DNA of 64,000 nt, taken from the NCBI RefSeq assembly GCF_023503965.1, contig NZ_CP097298.1, positions 2,063,001 to 2,127,000 on the forward strand, written 5' to 3'. The notes beneath the pieces were generated by a model. It did not search any database. It had not been told where the DNA came from and saw nothing but the letters and a program-made list of their open reading frames with translations. Below, piece by piece: positions 33,297-42,221 of this stretch (positions within the stretch are counted from its first letter, which is position 1; every line of letters begins with the position of its first letter). Source of the stretch: Brevundimonas albigilva. GTDB lineage: Bacteria > Pseudomonadota > Alphaproteobacteria > Caulobacterales > Caulobacteraceae. The position numbers and the translations under genes were made by a program.

Positions 33297-33914
33297 ATGC
33301 GCGCGCGCCGTCCCGGATTTTCGCTGATCGAGGCGCTGGTGGTCCTGGCCATCAGCGGCATGGCGTTGGCCATCGTCTTCTCCATCGGCCTGAAGGCGGG
33401 GGACGCGGGCTTCGGCCTGGGGCGCAAGGCCATGTCGGCGGCCGACCTGGACGTGGCGGTCAGCGACTTTCGCGCCGTGGTGCGCAGCATCGCCCTGCGC
33501 CCCGAACGCGCCTTCCTGGCGGGCGTGGACAAGCCGGTCGTCGGCGCGGCGCGGCGTTTCGAAGGCGAGGTGGTGATGGAGCGCGCCACCCAGTGCGCGC
33601 CGGCCGGCTGGGCCGGAACCCTGGTGCTGGCTGTCGAGCCGCGAGGCGATGAACAGATCCTGACCTGCACCGCCGGAGAGCGCACCGCGACGCTGTTCGC
33701 CACGCGAAAGCGCGACGCGGCCCTGTCCTATTCGGTGAACGGCCGGGACTGGAGCGACAGCTACACCAACGCCCCGCCGGGCGGGTTCGGCGAAGGCCTG
33801 CTGCGGTCCGCGCGCGTCTTCGTGCGCTTTTCGGGCGGCGCCGGCATGGACGTGATCGAGGCGGCCTCTTCGGGGCTGCCGGACAACTGGGCGCGGCCGG
33901 TCGATGATTTCTGA
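33297..33914 (+). CDS. gspJ: Type II secretion pseudopilin GspJ-like
   Basis: A 205-residue minor pseudopilin with prepilin leader MRARRPG cut before [21 protein letters not shown], including Glu at +5. The length and the globular domain with two cysteines (TQCAPAG...ILTCTAGER), and position directly before gspK, favour GspJ. A GGGAGAAGG ribosome site precedes the ATG. It overlaps gspK by 11 bases. In the pseudopilus tip, GspI, J and K form one complex; gspI is found separately on the other strand. Confidence 0.78.
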   Translation: MRARRPGFSLIEALVVLAISGMALAIVFSIGLKAGDAGFGLGRKAMSAADLDVAVSDFRAVVRSIALRPERAFLAGVDKPVVGAARRFEGEVVMERATQCAPAGWAGTLVLAVEPRGDEQILTCTAGERTATLFATRKRDAALSYSVNGRDWSDSYTNAPPGGFGEGLLRSARVFVRFSGGAGMDVIEAASSGLPDNWARPVDDF

Positions 33915-34953
33915 GCCTATCGACGGCGCCAGGCGCGGTTTCGCCCTTCCGGCCGTGCTGGCGGTGATCGGGGTGGTGACCATCGTCTTCCTGGTGGCCA
34001 TGACGGCCCTGAGCAGCCTGAACGCCGAGGCGGCTTCGGCGCGCGACCGGGTGCGCTTCACCCAGCGCGCCCTGACGGCGGAGGCGACCCTGGCCTATAT
34101 GATGTCGACCGAGCCGTTCGGTCCCCTGGGGATGCGGATCGGCGCGCCGCGCGCCCTGGATCCGTTTCTCGAGCCCGAGGACGTGGAGGCGCTCGCCAGC
34201 GGCGTCCCGACCCAGGATTTGCGGCTGGACGGCAGTCCCTATCTGCTGGACGTGGGCGGCCCGATGATGGTCAGCCTGCGCGACCAGGCGGGGATGGTGA
34301 ACCTGGCCTATCTGACGCCGGACCAGGCCGAGCGGCTGGCCGAACAGGCGGGGGCGCCGCGCGGTTTCGGGCGGACGCTGCTGGCGCGATATCGCGACTA
34401 TGCGGACCCGGACGACCTGCGCCAGATCGACGGCGCCGAGTCCTCGGAATACGGCGGCGATGGGCCAGCCAATCGCAATCTGCTGCGGGCCGACGAATAT
34501 CTGTCGATCCTGGGGGTGCGGCAGGCGGTCGACAGCCGCAAGTGGCGGGCGCTGCGCGACGCCCTGGCGGTCGACGCCGGCGTGCCGCGCGCCAATGTGA
34601 ACACCGCCAGCGCCGACGCCCTGGAAATCCTGTTCGGCGCCTCGCCGCAGCAGGCCGAGGCGGCCATACGCGCGCGTCAGCAGGCGCCCTTTCTGTCTTT
34701 CCAGGACTTCGTGGCGGCCAGCGGCGTGCCCGACGTCAGCAATGACGAGATCCTCTACACCTTCCCGGCGGGAAAGGTGTTCTTCACGCTTCGGGACGGG
34801 CGCTCGGCCTGGATTTACCGGGGCCGCATCTCGTTGACGCCGTCCGGGCTTGAGCGACCGGTCTGGATCGACCAAACTGACACCACAGAAGCCCCGCGCC
34901 GGGTCGCCGCCGATACATCCAATGCAACTCGATTTCCTTACGCCCCGCGTTGA
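33904..34953 (+). CDS. gspK: Type II secretion minor pseudopilin GspK
   Basis: A 349-residue protein. The prepilin-like leader RRG precedes [28 protein letters not shown], without Glu5, as is normal for GspK. The large globular part contains the diagnostic [16 protein letters not shown] helix-hairpin-helix-like segment and [13 protein letters not shown]. It caps the pseudopilus tip. Its end overlaps gspL by 32 bases. Confidence 0.88.
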   Translation: MISEPIDGARRGFALPAVLAVIGVVTIVFLVAMTALSSLNAEAASARDRVRFTQRALTAEATLAYMMSTEPFGPLGMRIGAPRALDPFLEPEDVEALASGVPTQDLRLDGSPYLLDVGGPMMVSLRDQAGMVNLAYLTPDQAERLAEQAGAPRGFGRTLLARYRDYADPDDLRQIDGAESSEYGGDGPANRNLLRADEYLSILGVRQAVDSRKWRALRDALAVDAGVPRANVNTASADALEILFGASPQQAEAAIRARQQAPFLSFQDFVAASGVPDVSNDEILYTFPAGKVFFTLRDGRSAWIYRGRISLTPSGLERPVWIDQTDTTEAPRRVAADTSNATRFPYAPR

Positions 34954-36025
34954 GCGGCTGTCGGCCGACGGGGCCTGGACGACGCTGCATCCGGGCGGCG
35001 CGATCGGACGCCTGCGCACGCCGGTGGTGCTGCTGGCGCGCGAGCTGACGGTCTTTTCCCGCTTCGAGACGGCGGCTCTGCCCAAGAACCGCCGCCGCCA
35101 GGCCGCCCGCCTGCACGCCCGGACCGGCGCGCCCTATCTGAACGCGGCCTCGCTGGTGATCAAAAGCGGCGCGGACTTCGGCCTGTGGTGGTGGGACGCC
35201 GAGCGGGTCGACGCCATGGTGCGGCAGCGTTGGGGCGGACAGATCCCGGCCCTGCGCCCGGAAACCCTGGCCCAGCCTGCGGGCAGGGGCTGGCGCATCG
35301 TGCGCCTGACGGAAGGTCACGAGGCGCAATACTGGCGCGACGGCCAGCTGCACGCTTCGGCCTGGCGCCGCGAACGCTTCGACGCGCCCGCCTGGGCGGC
35401 CTTCACCCGCGTTCAGCGGGGCGCGGAGGACACGCCGGAGACGCCGCCCGCGCCTCAGGCTCTGCCCATCGACTACGACGGGCCGGCCTTCTCGCTTTCG
35501 ACGACCGAGATCACGCGTGAACAGGCCATCGGCGCGGCGGGCGCGGCCTTGGCGACGACGGCGATCTGTGCGGCGCTGCTGCTGGCGGGGCAGGGCGCGC
35601 GCCTGTCTTCGGACGCCAAGGAGATCGAGGCGGAAACCGCCGATATCCAGGCCCAGACCCCGCGCGCCGGCGCCCTGCAAGGGCTGGAGACCAACCGGCG
35701 TCGTCTGGCCGCCTATCGCCAGGTGGAGGAGCGCACCAGCCCGCTGAGCGCCGCCGCCGGCGCGGCCATCGGCATCGTCGCCATTCAGGACCTGACGCCG
35801 CTGGCGCTGGACGTGCAGGAGGACAGCCTGTCGATCACCCTGCCGTATTCGGCGGTCGGCCGGGCCGATAGCCTGATCGCCGACTTCGAGCAGTCGGGCT
35901 ACTTCTACGACGTCCAGCCCCGCACCGACGCGCAGAACCAGCGGCTTGTCATGGAGATGAAGGTGCGAGAGGCGGCGCCGCCCCTGTCGGCCGATCTCTC
36001 CGCAGGTCCGACTGCAGGCGGATGA
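34922..36025 (+). CDS. gspL: Type II secretion inner-membrane protein GspL
   Basis: A 367-residue protein with an N-terminal cytoplasmic actin-like domain (weakly conserved here), a membrane span near residues 205-225 (AIGAAGAALATTAICAALLLAG), then a coiled coil and a periplasmic ferredoxin-like domain ending near VMEMKVREAA. It recruits the GspE ATPase through its cytoplasmic part. The start at [13 protein letters not shown] lies inside the end of gspK. The last 77 bases overlap convergent gspH, which is unusually long and may hide an indel. Confidence 0.8.
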   Translation: MQLDFLTPRVERLSADGAWTTLHPGGAIGRLRTPVVLLARELTVFSRFETAALPKNRRRQAARLHARTGAPYLNAASLVIKSGADFGLWWWDAERVDAMVRQRWGGQIPALRPETLAQPAGRGWRIVRLTEGHEAQYWRDGQLHASAWRRERFDAPAWAAFTRVQRGAEDTPETPPAPQALPIDYDGPAFSLSTTEITREQAIGAAGAALATTAICAALLLAGQGARLSSDAKEIEAETADIQAQTPRAGALQGLETNRRRLAAYRQVEERTSPLSAAAGAAIGIVAIQDLTPLALDVQEDSLSITLPYSAVGRADSLIADFEQSGYFYDVQPRTDAQNQRLVMEMKVREAAPPLSADLSAGPTAGG

Positions 36026-36458
36026 AGCGGCAGTCGTCGCCGACCGAGCGCAACGTCATCACCACCCGGTCGCCGTTGATCAGATTGGCGGTCGTGGGCG
36101 AGCACACGCCCCCGGCGGCGATGTCCAGCGCCGGCGCCAGGGTGTAGCGCCAGGGCGAGCGCAGGGTCAGGGTGCGGGCGTCGTCCGCCTCGGCCGGGTC
36201 CTGACGGCCCGATGCGGCGACCGGATCGACCAGGCGGATCGGCAGGCTGGTGCGGTTCGCCTCGCGACGCAGGTCCGAGACCTGACGCTGGAATTCGAAG
36301 AAGACCGCGTGCGCCGTGGCCTGGTCCAGCATGCGCGACGTCGACGGCATGATCACCGCCGTGCTGAGGGCCAGGATCACCAGCACGACCAGGATCTCCA
36401 TCAGGGAGAAGCCGGCCCGGCCGGCGGCCTTACCGCTGGTCGGAGTTGACGTCGGCAT
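35949..36458 (-). CDS. gspH: Type II secretion pseudopilin GspH-like
   Basis: A 169-residue minor pseudopilin: leader MPTSTPTSGKAAGRAG, then FSLMEILVVLVILALSTAVIMPSTSRML with Glu at +5. The body has two cysteines (GGVCSPTTA and DDCRFIRL). In the sequence as given it is fused in frame to gspG because of an indel there; the ATG used here lies 29 bases before the gspG stop. The 3' end overlaps gspL. Confidence 0.72.
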   Translation of the reverse strand: MPTSTPTSGKAAGRAGFSLMEILVVLVILALSTAVIMPSTSRMLDQATAHAVFFEFQRQVSDLRREANRTSLPIRLVDPVAASGRQDPAEADDARTLTLRSPWRYTLAPALDIAAGGVCSPTTANLINGDRVVMTLRSVGDDCRFIRLQSDLRRDRPTGAAPPLAPSSP

Positions 36459-36926
36459 TGACGCCGCTGCCGCCTTCCTGCCCGTCGGCGCCGTAGCTGA
36501 CGACGCGGGCCCGCGCCTCTGGGGCGCCTGGCGCGCCGGTGGCGGCCGCCGCGGGGGCACGTAGATGTAGGGGCGCGCCCACGGATCGGAGGGCAGGGCC
36601 TTGTCCAGATACGGGCCGGACCAGCCGGGCACCTGTTGCGGATCGGCCTGCATCAGAAGGGCCAGGCCCTCCTGTTCGGTCGGCAGGCGGCCGATGTCGA
36701 TCCGCATCGTTTCCAGCGCCGCCTCGATGGAGCGGATCTGCAGCCGGGCGGTGGTGGTCTTGGACCGGTCCAGCTGCGCGAACAGACGGGGCCCGACGAC
36801 CGAGGCGATCAGGGCGATGATGGCCAGGACGACCAGGATCTCGAGCAGGCTGTAGCCGGCGCGGGCGCCGCGGGCGGCGCGTCGCGCGCGGAGGCGGCGT
36901 TGAAGGCGGGAAAGGCGGAGAAACAC
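36430..36926 (-). CDS. gspG: Type II secretion major pseudopilin GspG (one frameshift)
   Basis: The main pseudopilus subunit. Leader ...RGARAG then YSLLEILVVLAIIALIASVVGPRLFAQLD (Glu5), followed by ARLQIRSIEAALETMRIDIGRLPTEQEGLALLM and GWSGPYLDKALPSDPWARPYIYVPP, all hallmark GspG sequence. A base is lost in the G run 36553-36557. Repaired, the end reads ...VVSYGADGQEGGSGVNADVNSDQR-stop at TAA, the typical calcium-binding C-terminus. The first residue is probably Tyr rather than Phe after cleavage. Confidence 0.88.
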
Positions 36927-37042
36927 GCGGACGACCCTGAAAAGGCTGGACCTATTACGATGGCTCAGGGGCTGCTATAGCTCACGCCCATGCGCCCGTC
37001 GATGCGAAACGACCCGGGCGACCAGACGCAGCGGGACGGCAT

Positions 37043-37710
37043 TTGCAGGACATCACAGCCGGATTGAGGGCCTCTGCGGGCGTGCGGACCCGCGACCTCG
37101 TCGCCCGCCTGAAGCGCACCACGCCCCGCGAACGGGTGCTGCTGGCGGTGCTGGTGCTGGGGGCGCTGGTCTATGCGCCGATCGCCGCCTCGGACTGGCG
37201 CGCCGCTCAGGAGACGCGGTATGTCGACGCGATGAGCGAGCGCTCCTCGGCGCGGCTCGCCGCCGCGGCCGCCCGACGATCGAGGCCGCCACCGCCGACC
37301 AGGCGGCGCTGGAGGACATGGAGACCTGGGGCTTCGAGGCCTCGAACGTGGCCGTCGCCCAGGTGCGGATCGAACAGCAGCTGGTCGAGGCCGCCACGCG
37401 CGCGGGCCTGACCAATCTGCGCGTCACCACCGACAGCGAGGTCGAGACGATCGGGCCGACCCAGTGGCTGGGCGCCGAGGTCCAGGCCAATCTGCTGTGG
37501 ACGCCGACCTTCGCCTTCCTGGACGCCCTGGCCGCCTGGCCCGAGGGATTCCGCGTCACCGGCTTCCAGTACGAGATGCAGCCGCTGACGCCGCTGCAAC
37601 AGGAGGCGGGCATGACCGCGCCGACCGGATCGGTGCGGATCGGCGTGGCCTTTCCGGTGATCCTGCCGCCGACGGCCGCGGCCCCGGCCGCCGCGGGAGC
37701 CGGGTCGTGA
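37043..37710 (+). CDS. gspM: Type II secretion protein GspM-like (one frameshift)
   Basis: A bitopic inner-membrane protein: cytoplasmic N-terminus RLKRTTPRERVLLAVLVLGALVYAPIAASDW gives the single membrane span, then a periplasmic coiled coil and small domain. A base is missing near 37273-37276; restored, AAARTIEAATADQAALEDMETWGFEASNVAVAQVRIEQQ follows. The start is uncertain: TTG at 37043 is in frame, GTG codons about 35 bases later are alternatives. About 222 residues. It stabilises GspL and GspE. The stop overlaps the gspC GTG. Confidence 0.68.
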
Positions 37711-38191
37711 CGCGCTGGTTGCCGTTGGTCCTGCCGGTGCTGATGGCCGCCGCCTTCCTGTGGGGCTGGCTGGCGCCCGGTCGTCCCGAAGAGCCGCCAG
37801 GCGTGACGCGCGGCGCCGGCGGCGGGGAGCTGGCGACGCTGCGGCCGGGCGAAAGCGCCGCCGCGGCCGTGCGGTTCCTGCGCACCCTGCGCTCCGACCC
37901 GTCGCCGCCGCCAGGACCTCCGCCCCCGCCGCCGCCGCCCCCTCCGCCGCCGCCGCCCCCGCCGCCCGATGTGGCCGTGGTGTTCAAGCAGGCGCTGGCC
38001 GGGATCGAGCGCGATCCGCAGTCCCTGACCTATGCCGCGCTTGTCCGCGATCCTGCGCGCCGGGGCCGCAAATACGCTCTATGCGGGTCGGAGACACGTT
38101 CGGGGAAGGCTGGCGGGTCAGTCAGATTACGGAATACGCCGTGACGCTGAGCAAGGGACGCGAGACGCGCGTCGTGCGCCTGTTCGGCTGA
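37707..38191 (+). CDS. gspC: Type II secretion protein GspC-like with polyproline linker (one frameshift)
   Basis: A short GspC-type protein: N-terminal span (WLPLVLPVLMAAAFLWGWL), then a linker with about 17 consecutive prolines, then a homology-region-like domain (SLTYAALVRDPARRGRKYAL..VGDTFGEGWRVSQITEYAVTLSKGRETRVVRLFG). This domain normally touches the secretin N0 domain. A base is missing in the G run near 38085-38087; without repair the domain is lost. No PDZ domain follows. It is directly upstream of gspD, the classical order. Confidence 0.72.
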
Positions 38192-38214
38192 GGGGGAATG
38201 AAGTGGATAGAGGC

Positions 38215-40572
38215 ATGAAGAAGGCGGGGATGCGGGCTCGGCGCGCGCTGCGATTGAAGGCGGCGGTTTGCCTGGCGCCGCTGGTGATGACCGCCGCCTG
38301 CGCCGCCTTTCCGACGATGACCACGTCGATCGAGCGGGGCGGGGACGGATCGCGGCTGGAAGCCGAGACCACGCTGCCTACGGTCGACGGCCCGGCCGGC
38401 TCCACGGCGACCGACCGCACCCCCGAACGGCTGAACGTCCCCGGCGCGGCGCGCCCGACCCGCACGCGCGAGCCGGCCACCGAGGCCCAGATCGCCGCCC
38501 TGGTGCCGGACGAGATGGTGGACGCCACCCTGGCGCCCCAGCCCATTCCCCAGTTCGCCGCCACGGTCTTCGGCGGCCTGCTGAACCTGCCCTATTCGCT
38601 GGCGGGAGACGTGGCTTCGCGCGGCGAGATCGTGGCGGGCGGCACGGGCGGCTCCATCTCCAAGCGCGCCCTGTTCCGGCTGACCCAGCAGGCGCTGAAG
38701 CAGTACGGCGTGGATGTCTATGTCGACGGCGCGGGGGTGACGATCGGCAACGCCGAGGCCTCGTCCATCGGCGCGACGGTGAACCGCAACCGCGACGTCC
38801 CCAACGCCAGCGGCCGCGTGGTGCAGTTCTTCGCCGTGCAGACCATCGAGGTGAACGCCCTGCAGTCGCTGCTGTCGGGCCTGTTCCCCAATCTGGGCGG
38901 AGCGCGCATCACCCCGGACCCGCTGACCAACAGCCTGCTGATCTCGGGCTCCGGGCGCGACGTGGCGCAGGTGGTGCGGGTGCTGCGCGAACTGGACCAG
39001 CCGCGCTTCGCCGGCGGCCAGGTGCTGCGCGTCGAGCCGGTCTATTGGCCCGCCGACCAGTTGGCCCAGTCGCTGGAACAGGTGCTGAAGACCGAAGGCT
39101 ATGTCGTCAGCCTGCAGGCCCAGGCGGCGCGCGCCATCACCATCCTGCCCTTCCCGCAGGCCAATCAGATCCTGATCTTCACCCGCGAGCCCGAGGCGCT
39201 GGACCGCGTCAACTACTGGGTCGGGCAACTGGACCGGCCGGCGGCGCTGGGCGACAAGGCCACGACCTTCGTCTATCAGGTGCGCAACACCGATGCGACG
39301 TCGTTGGGCGAACTGGCCATGGGCCAGACGCCGACGACCAACCAGGTCCAGACCCCGGTGGGCGTCCCCGGCGCGGTGCCCGCGCAGACGCCGACCGTCA
39401 GCCTGAGCGACGACGGGGGCCAGAGCTCCAGCCGGTCGCAGCGCAGCCGGAGCGGCGGCGGCTCGGGCCAGTTCATGAACGGCCGGCTGCTGACCGACCC
39501 GATCGGCAACCGCATCCTGTTCACCGGAACCGCGACCGAATACGCCCAGCTTCGCAACCTGCTGACCACGCTGGACATTCCCGCGCCGCAGGTGGTGATC
39601 GAGGTGATGATCGCCGAGGTGACGCTGACGGATTCGACCGATATCGGCGTCAGCCTGTTCGGACGGGAACAGCGCGGCGATGGCTTGCTGACGGGGTCGA
39701 CCGAGGGATTGTCGCTGGGCAGCGGCGCGGGCGTCTTCTCTTTCACTGGCCCGGACTATCGCGTGCGGCTTGTGGCCAATGCGACCAACGACCGGGTCAA
39801 CATCCTGCAGCGGCCGCAGCTGGTGACGCGCAGCGGCGGCGTCGCGCGGTTCCAGGTCGGCACGGACGTTCCCATCATCACGTCCCAGCGGGCGTCGGAC
39901 AACACCAGCAACGGCGACACCGACATCCTGCAGAGCGTCCAGTATCGCCAGACCGGCACGATCCTGGAGATCGAGCCCGTCGTCTATGGCGACCGCGTCG
40001 ACATCACCATCAGCCAGGAGCTGTCGTCCGCCGGCGCTTCGCCGCCCGGAATCGCCAGCCCGACCATTCTGAACCGCAGCCTGACCACGCAGATCGCCAT
40101 CAAGGACGGCTGGACCGGCGTTCTGGGCGGCCTGATCGACAATCAGTATTCGAAGGTGAACACCGGGATTCCCTTCCTGAAGGACATTCCCATCGTCGGG
40201 TCGGCCTTCCAGTCGAACACGGTGGAAGGCGGGCGAACCGAGCTGTTGCTGCTGATCACCCCCTATATCGTGCGCGGGGACGAGGACATGGCCGACTTCG
40301 CCGACCAGTACGCCAACAACATGAACGCCGCCTTCCGCACGGGACGCGGCTGGTCCTATACGCTAACGCCGTGGTCGGTCGGGACGTCCCGTTTCCGGGG
40401 CATCGGCTTCGACCTGCCCAGTCCGCTGCCGGCGTCCGAGACGCCGCCGCTGATCCCGCGCCGGGGCCGCCCTGGGATCCCGCAAGACATCGACGGCGCG
40501 CTGGAGGCGGCGCCGGCCGCGGATGCGCCGACCGAACCGACCGTCACGATCGAGCCGACGCCGACCCCCTAG
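38215..40572 (+). CDS. gspD: Type II secretion secretin GspD
   Basis: A 785-residue outer-membrane pore subunit. The signal peptide ends at a possible lipid cysteine (VMTAACAAF). N0-N3 domains follow (VNALQSLLSGLFPNLGGARITPDPLTNSLLISGSG; a Ser/Gly-rich insert near 395-420 in N3), then the secretin core: VVIEVMIAEVTL, VPIITSQRAS and the signature IPFLKDIPIVGSAFQS...ELLLLITPYIV. An unusual C-terminal tail of about 120 residues rich in Pro/Ala/Glu may be the pilotin-contact region. No pilotin gene was recognised nearby. Confidence 0.93.
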   Translation: MKKAGMRARRALRLKAAVCLAPLVMTAACAAFPTMTTSIERGGDGSRLEAETTLPTVDGPAGSTATDRTPERLNVPGAARPTRTREPATEAQIAALVPDEMVDATLAPQPIPQFAATVFGGLLNLPYSLAGDVASRGEIVAGGTGGSISKRALFRLTQQALKQYGVDVYVDGAGVTIGNAEASSIGATVNRNRDVPNASGRVVQFFAVQTIEVNALQSLLSGLFPNLGGARITPDPLTNSLLISGSGRDVAQVVRVLRELDQPRFAGGQVLRVEPVYWPADQLAQSLEQVLKTEGYVVSLQAQAARAITILPFPQANQILIFTREPEALDRVNYWVGQLDRPAALGDKATTFVYQVRNTDATSLGELAMGQTPTTNQVQTPVGVPGAVPAQTPTVSLSDDGGQSSSRSQRSRSGGGSGQFMNGRLLTDPIGNRILFTGTATEYAQLRNLLTTLDIPAPQVVIEVMIAEVTLTDSTDIGVSLFGREQRGDGLLTGSTEGLSLGSGAGVFSFTGPDYRVRLVANATNDRVNILQRPQLVTRSGGVARFQVGTDVPIITSQRASDNTSNGDTDILQSVQYRQTGTILEIEPVVYGDRVDITISQELSSAGASPPGIASPTILNRSLTTQIAIKDGWTGVLGGLIDNQYSKVNTGIPFLKDIPIVGSAFQSNTVEGGRTELLLLITPYIVRGDEDMADFADQYANNMNAAFRTGRGWSYTLTPWSVGTSRFRGIGFDLPSPLPASETPPLIPRRGRPGIPQDIDGALEAAPAADAPTEPTVTIEPTPTP

Positions 40573-41009
40573 CCGAAAGGGTCGGCCAGGGGGTCGGCCC
40601 CGCCCAGGCGGCGCCAGCCCATCCGCTCGAAGGTCAGAGGCGGGGGCGGGCGGCCCTCGCGGCGGTCGATGGTCACTTCCACTGTGAAGCGCTGGACCTC
40701 GAAGGCGCCGTTGCCGCTGGGAAAGCCGGCGTTGACGATGGGGCGGCCGATCGGCGTGGAGCTCCACTGGATCACGTCGCCCTCGGGTATTGCGATCTCT
40801 CCTTCCGGATCGCTCATCGGATTCAGTTCGCGCAGCAGGGCGATGGCGTTCTCCTGGGCCGTGACCTGGGCCATGGCCTCGACCGCGCGCTGCTGGCCGC
40901 GCGCCATCTGGATCTGAAGCTGGAAGATGGCCGTCAGGGTCATGGCCGCGATGGCCAGGGCGACCAGGGCCTCGATCAGGCTGAAGCCCGCGCGGCGCCG
41001 CTTCGTCAC
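40569..41009 (-). CDS. gspI: Type II secretion pseudopilin GspI-like
   Basis: A 146-residue minor pseudopilin: MTKRRRAG then [26 protein letters not shown] (Glu5). The short length and the segment AQVTAQENAIALLRELNP fit GspI, which partners GspJ and GspK at the tip. It ends 4 bases into the convergent gspD stop and its start overlaps the gspF end by 4 bases, so it is the last gene of a gspE-F-I operon. Confidence 0.8.
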   Translation of the reverse strand: MTKRRRAGFSLIEALVALAIAAMTLTAIFQLQIQMARGQQRAVEAMAQVTAQENAIALLRELNPMSDPEGEIAIPEGDVIQWSSTPIGRPIVNAGFPSGNGAFEVQRFTVEVTIDRREGRPPPPLTFERMGWRRLGGADPLADPFG

Positions 41010-42211
41010 ACCACGCCCTCGTAGACGCTGGACAGGGCCAGGACCAGCGACAGGGCCACGAAGCCGACGATCAGCGAGATCACGGCGATGGCGATCGGCT
41101 CCAGCAGCGAGGTCATGCGCTTCATGCTGTCCTTGAGCCGGTTCTCGTAGTTGTCGGCCATGAAGCCGAACATGGCGCCGACCGCGCCCGAGCGCTGGCC
41201 CGCGCGCAGCAGCGACAGGTCCATCGCCTCCAGCTTGGTGTGCGCCGCCAGCGACGCGTCCAGCGTCATGCCCGCCTTGAGGTCGCTCTCCAGCCGGTTC
41301 AGGCCCTGGCGGAAGGGACCGATGGGCACGGCGGCGCGGGCCAGGCCCACGGCCGACAGGATGGGCACCCCGTTGTTCAGCGCAAAGGCCGTCAGCCGGG
41401 CCCAGGACGACACCTCGCGCGCTTGGAGCACATTGCCCACGACCGGCAGGCCGTGCGCCACGGTGTAGGCGCGCGCGCGAATCTCCGGGTTGGTGACGAT
41501 GAAGGCCACGGCGGCGGCCAGCACGCCCAGGATGATCAGGACCAGGGCCGAGTTGGCGTTGGCGAACTCCCCCGCCGCCAGGACCCAGCGCGACATGGCC
41601 GGCACGTTGGAGCGGTCGTCGCCGATCATGGCCCCGAAGCGCGGCACGACCTGGGTGAAAATGAAGGCGATGGCGGCCACCCCGGCGCTGAGCAGGAAGG
41701 CCGGATAGGTCATGGCGTTGCCGAACTCCTTTCGGAGCCGATCCTCGTAGGCCATCTGCTCGGCCGCCTGTTTCAGCACCTCGGCGATGCGGCCCGAGGC
41801 CTCGCCCACGCGGGCCATGGCGTAGAGGTAGTCGGGAAAGCCGGGGACGTTGTCCTCCAGCGCCTGGCCCAGTGAATCGCCCCGGCGCAGAGCGGCGATG
41901 GCGGCCTGGAACTGCTGGCGGCCCTTTCGCGCCTGCATCCCCTGCGCGACCGTGTCCAGCGCCTCCAGCAGGGAGACGCCGGCCTCCAGCATCAGGCCCA
42001 GTTGGCGCAGGATCAGCACCCGCTCGGCCGGCTTCAGATTGCGGTTGGCCCCGTCGGCGCGGGCGGCGGCGGCCGGGGCGATCTTCAGCACCGTCAGGCC
42101 GTCCGACGACAGGCGGCGCACGGCGGCCGCCTCGGTGCCGGCGCTGATCACGCCCTTGACGATCTGTCCGTCCCGCTGGGCGGCCTGGTACTGGAAGGCG
42201 AGGTCGGTCAT
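41006..42211 (-). CDS. gspF: Type II secretion inner-membrane platform protein GspF
   Basis: A 401-residue polytopic protein with the duplicated T2SSF domain: first copy around LRQLGLMLEAGVSLLEALDTVA, second around LTAFALNNGVPILSAVGLA. Membrane spans lie near residues 170-195 (FLLSAGVAAIAFIFTQVV), 222-245 and 370-395 (IAIAVISLIVGFVALSLVLAL). GspF links the ATPase to the pseudopilus. It begins 10 bases after the gspE stop. Confidence 0.92.
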   Translation of the reverse strand: MTDLAFQYQAAQRDGQIVKGVISAGTEAAAVRRLSSDGLTVLKIAPAAAARADGANRNLKPAERVLILRQLGLMLEAGVSLLEALDTVAQGMQARKGRQQFQAAIAALRRGDSLGQALEDNVPGFPDYLYAMARVGEASGRIAEVLKQAAEQMAYEDRLRKEFGNAMTYPAFLLSAGVAAIAFIFTQVVPRFGAMIGDDRSNVPAMSRWVLAAGEFANANSALVLIILGVLAAAVAFIVTNPEIRARAYTVAHGLPVVGNVLQAREVSSWARLTAFALNNGVPILSAVGLARAAVPIGPFRQGLNRLESDLKAGMTLDASLAAHTKLEAMDLSLLRAGQRSGAVGAMFGFMADNYENRLKDSMKRMTSLLEPIAIAVISLIVGFVALSLVLALSSVYEGVV

Positions 42212-42221
42212 CGCGGGCGGG

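Noticed and set aside
30891..33914. Plus-strand frame of 1007 codons joining rfbD/rfbA to gspJ
   Set aside because: An artefact of a lost base at the rfbA end; it reads through the antisense of the cell wall hydrolase and happens to be in frame with gspJ.
35949..36926. GspG-GspH fusion protein
   Set aside because: A single-base repair in the G run at 36553-36557 restores the normal GspG end with its own TAA, so the fusion is an artefact.
38268..41024. 918-codon plus-strand frame over gspD
   Set aside because: Shadow of gspD in another frame; no start signal or domain, and it also crosses antisense gspI.
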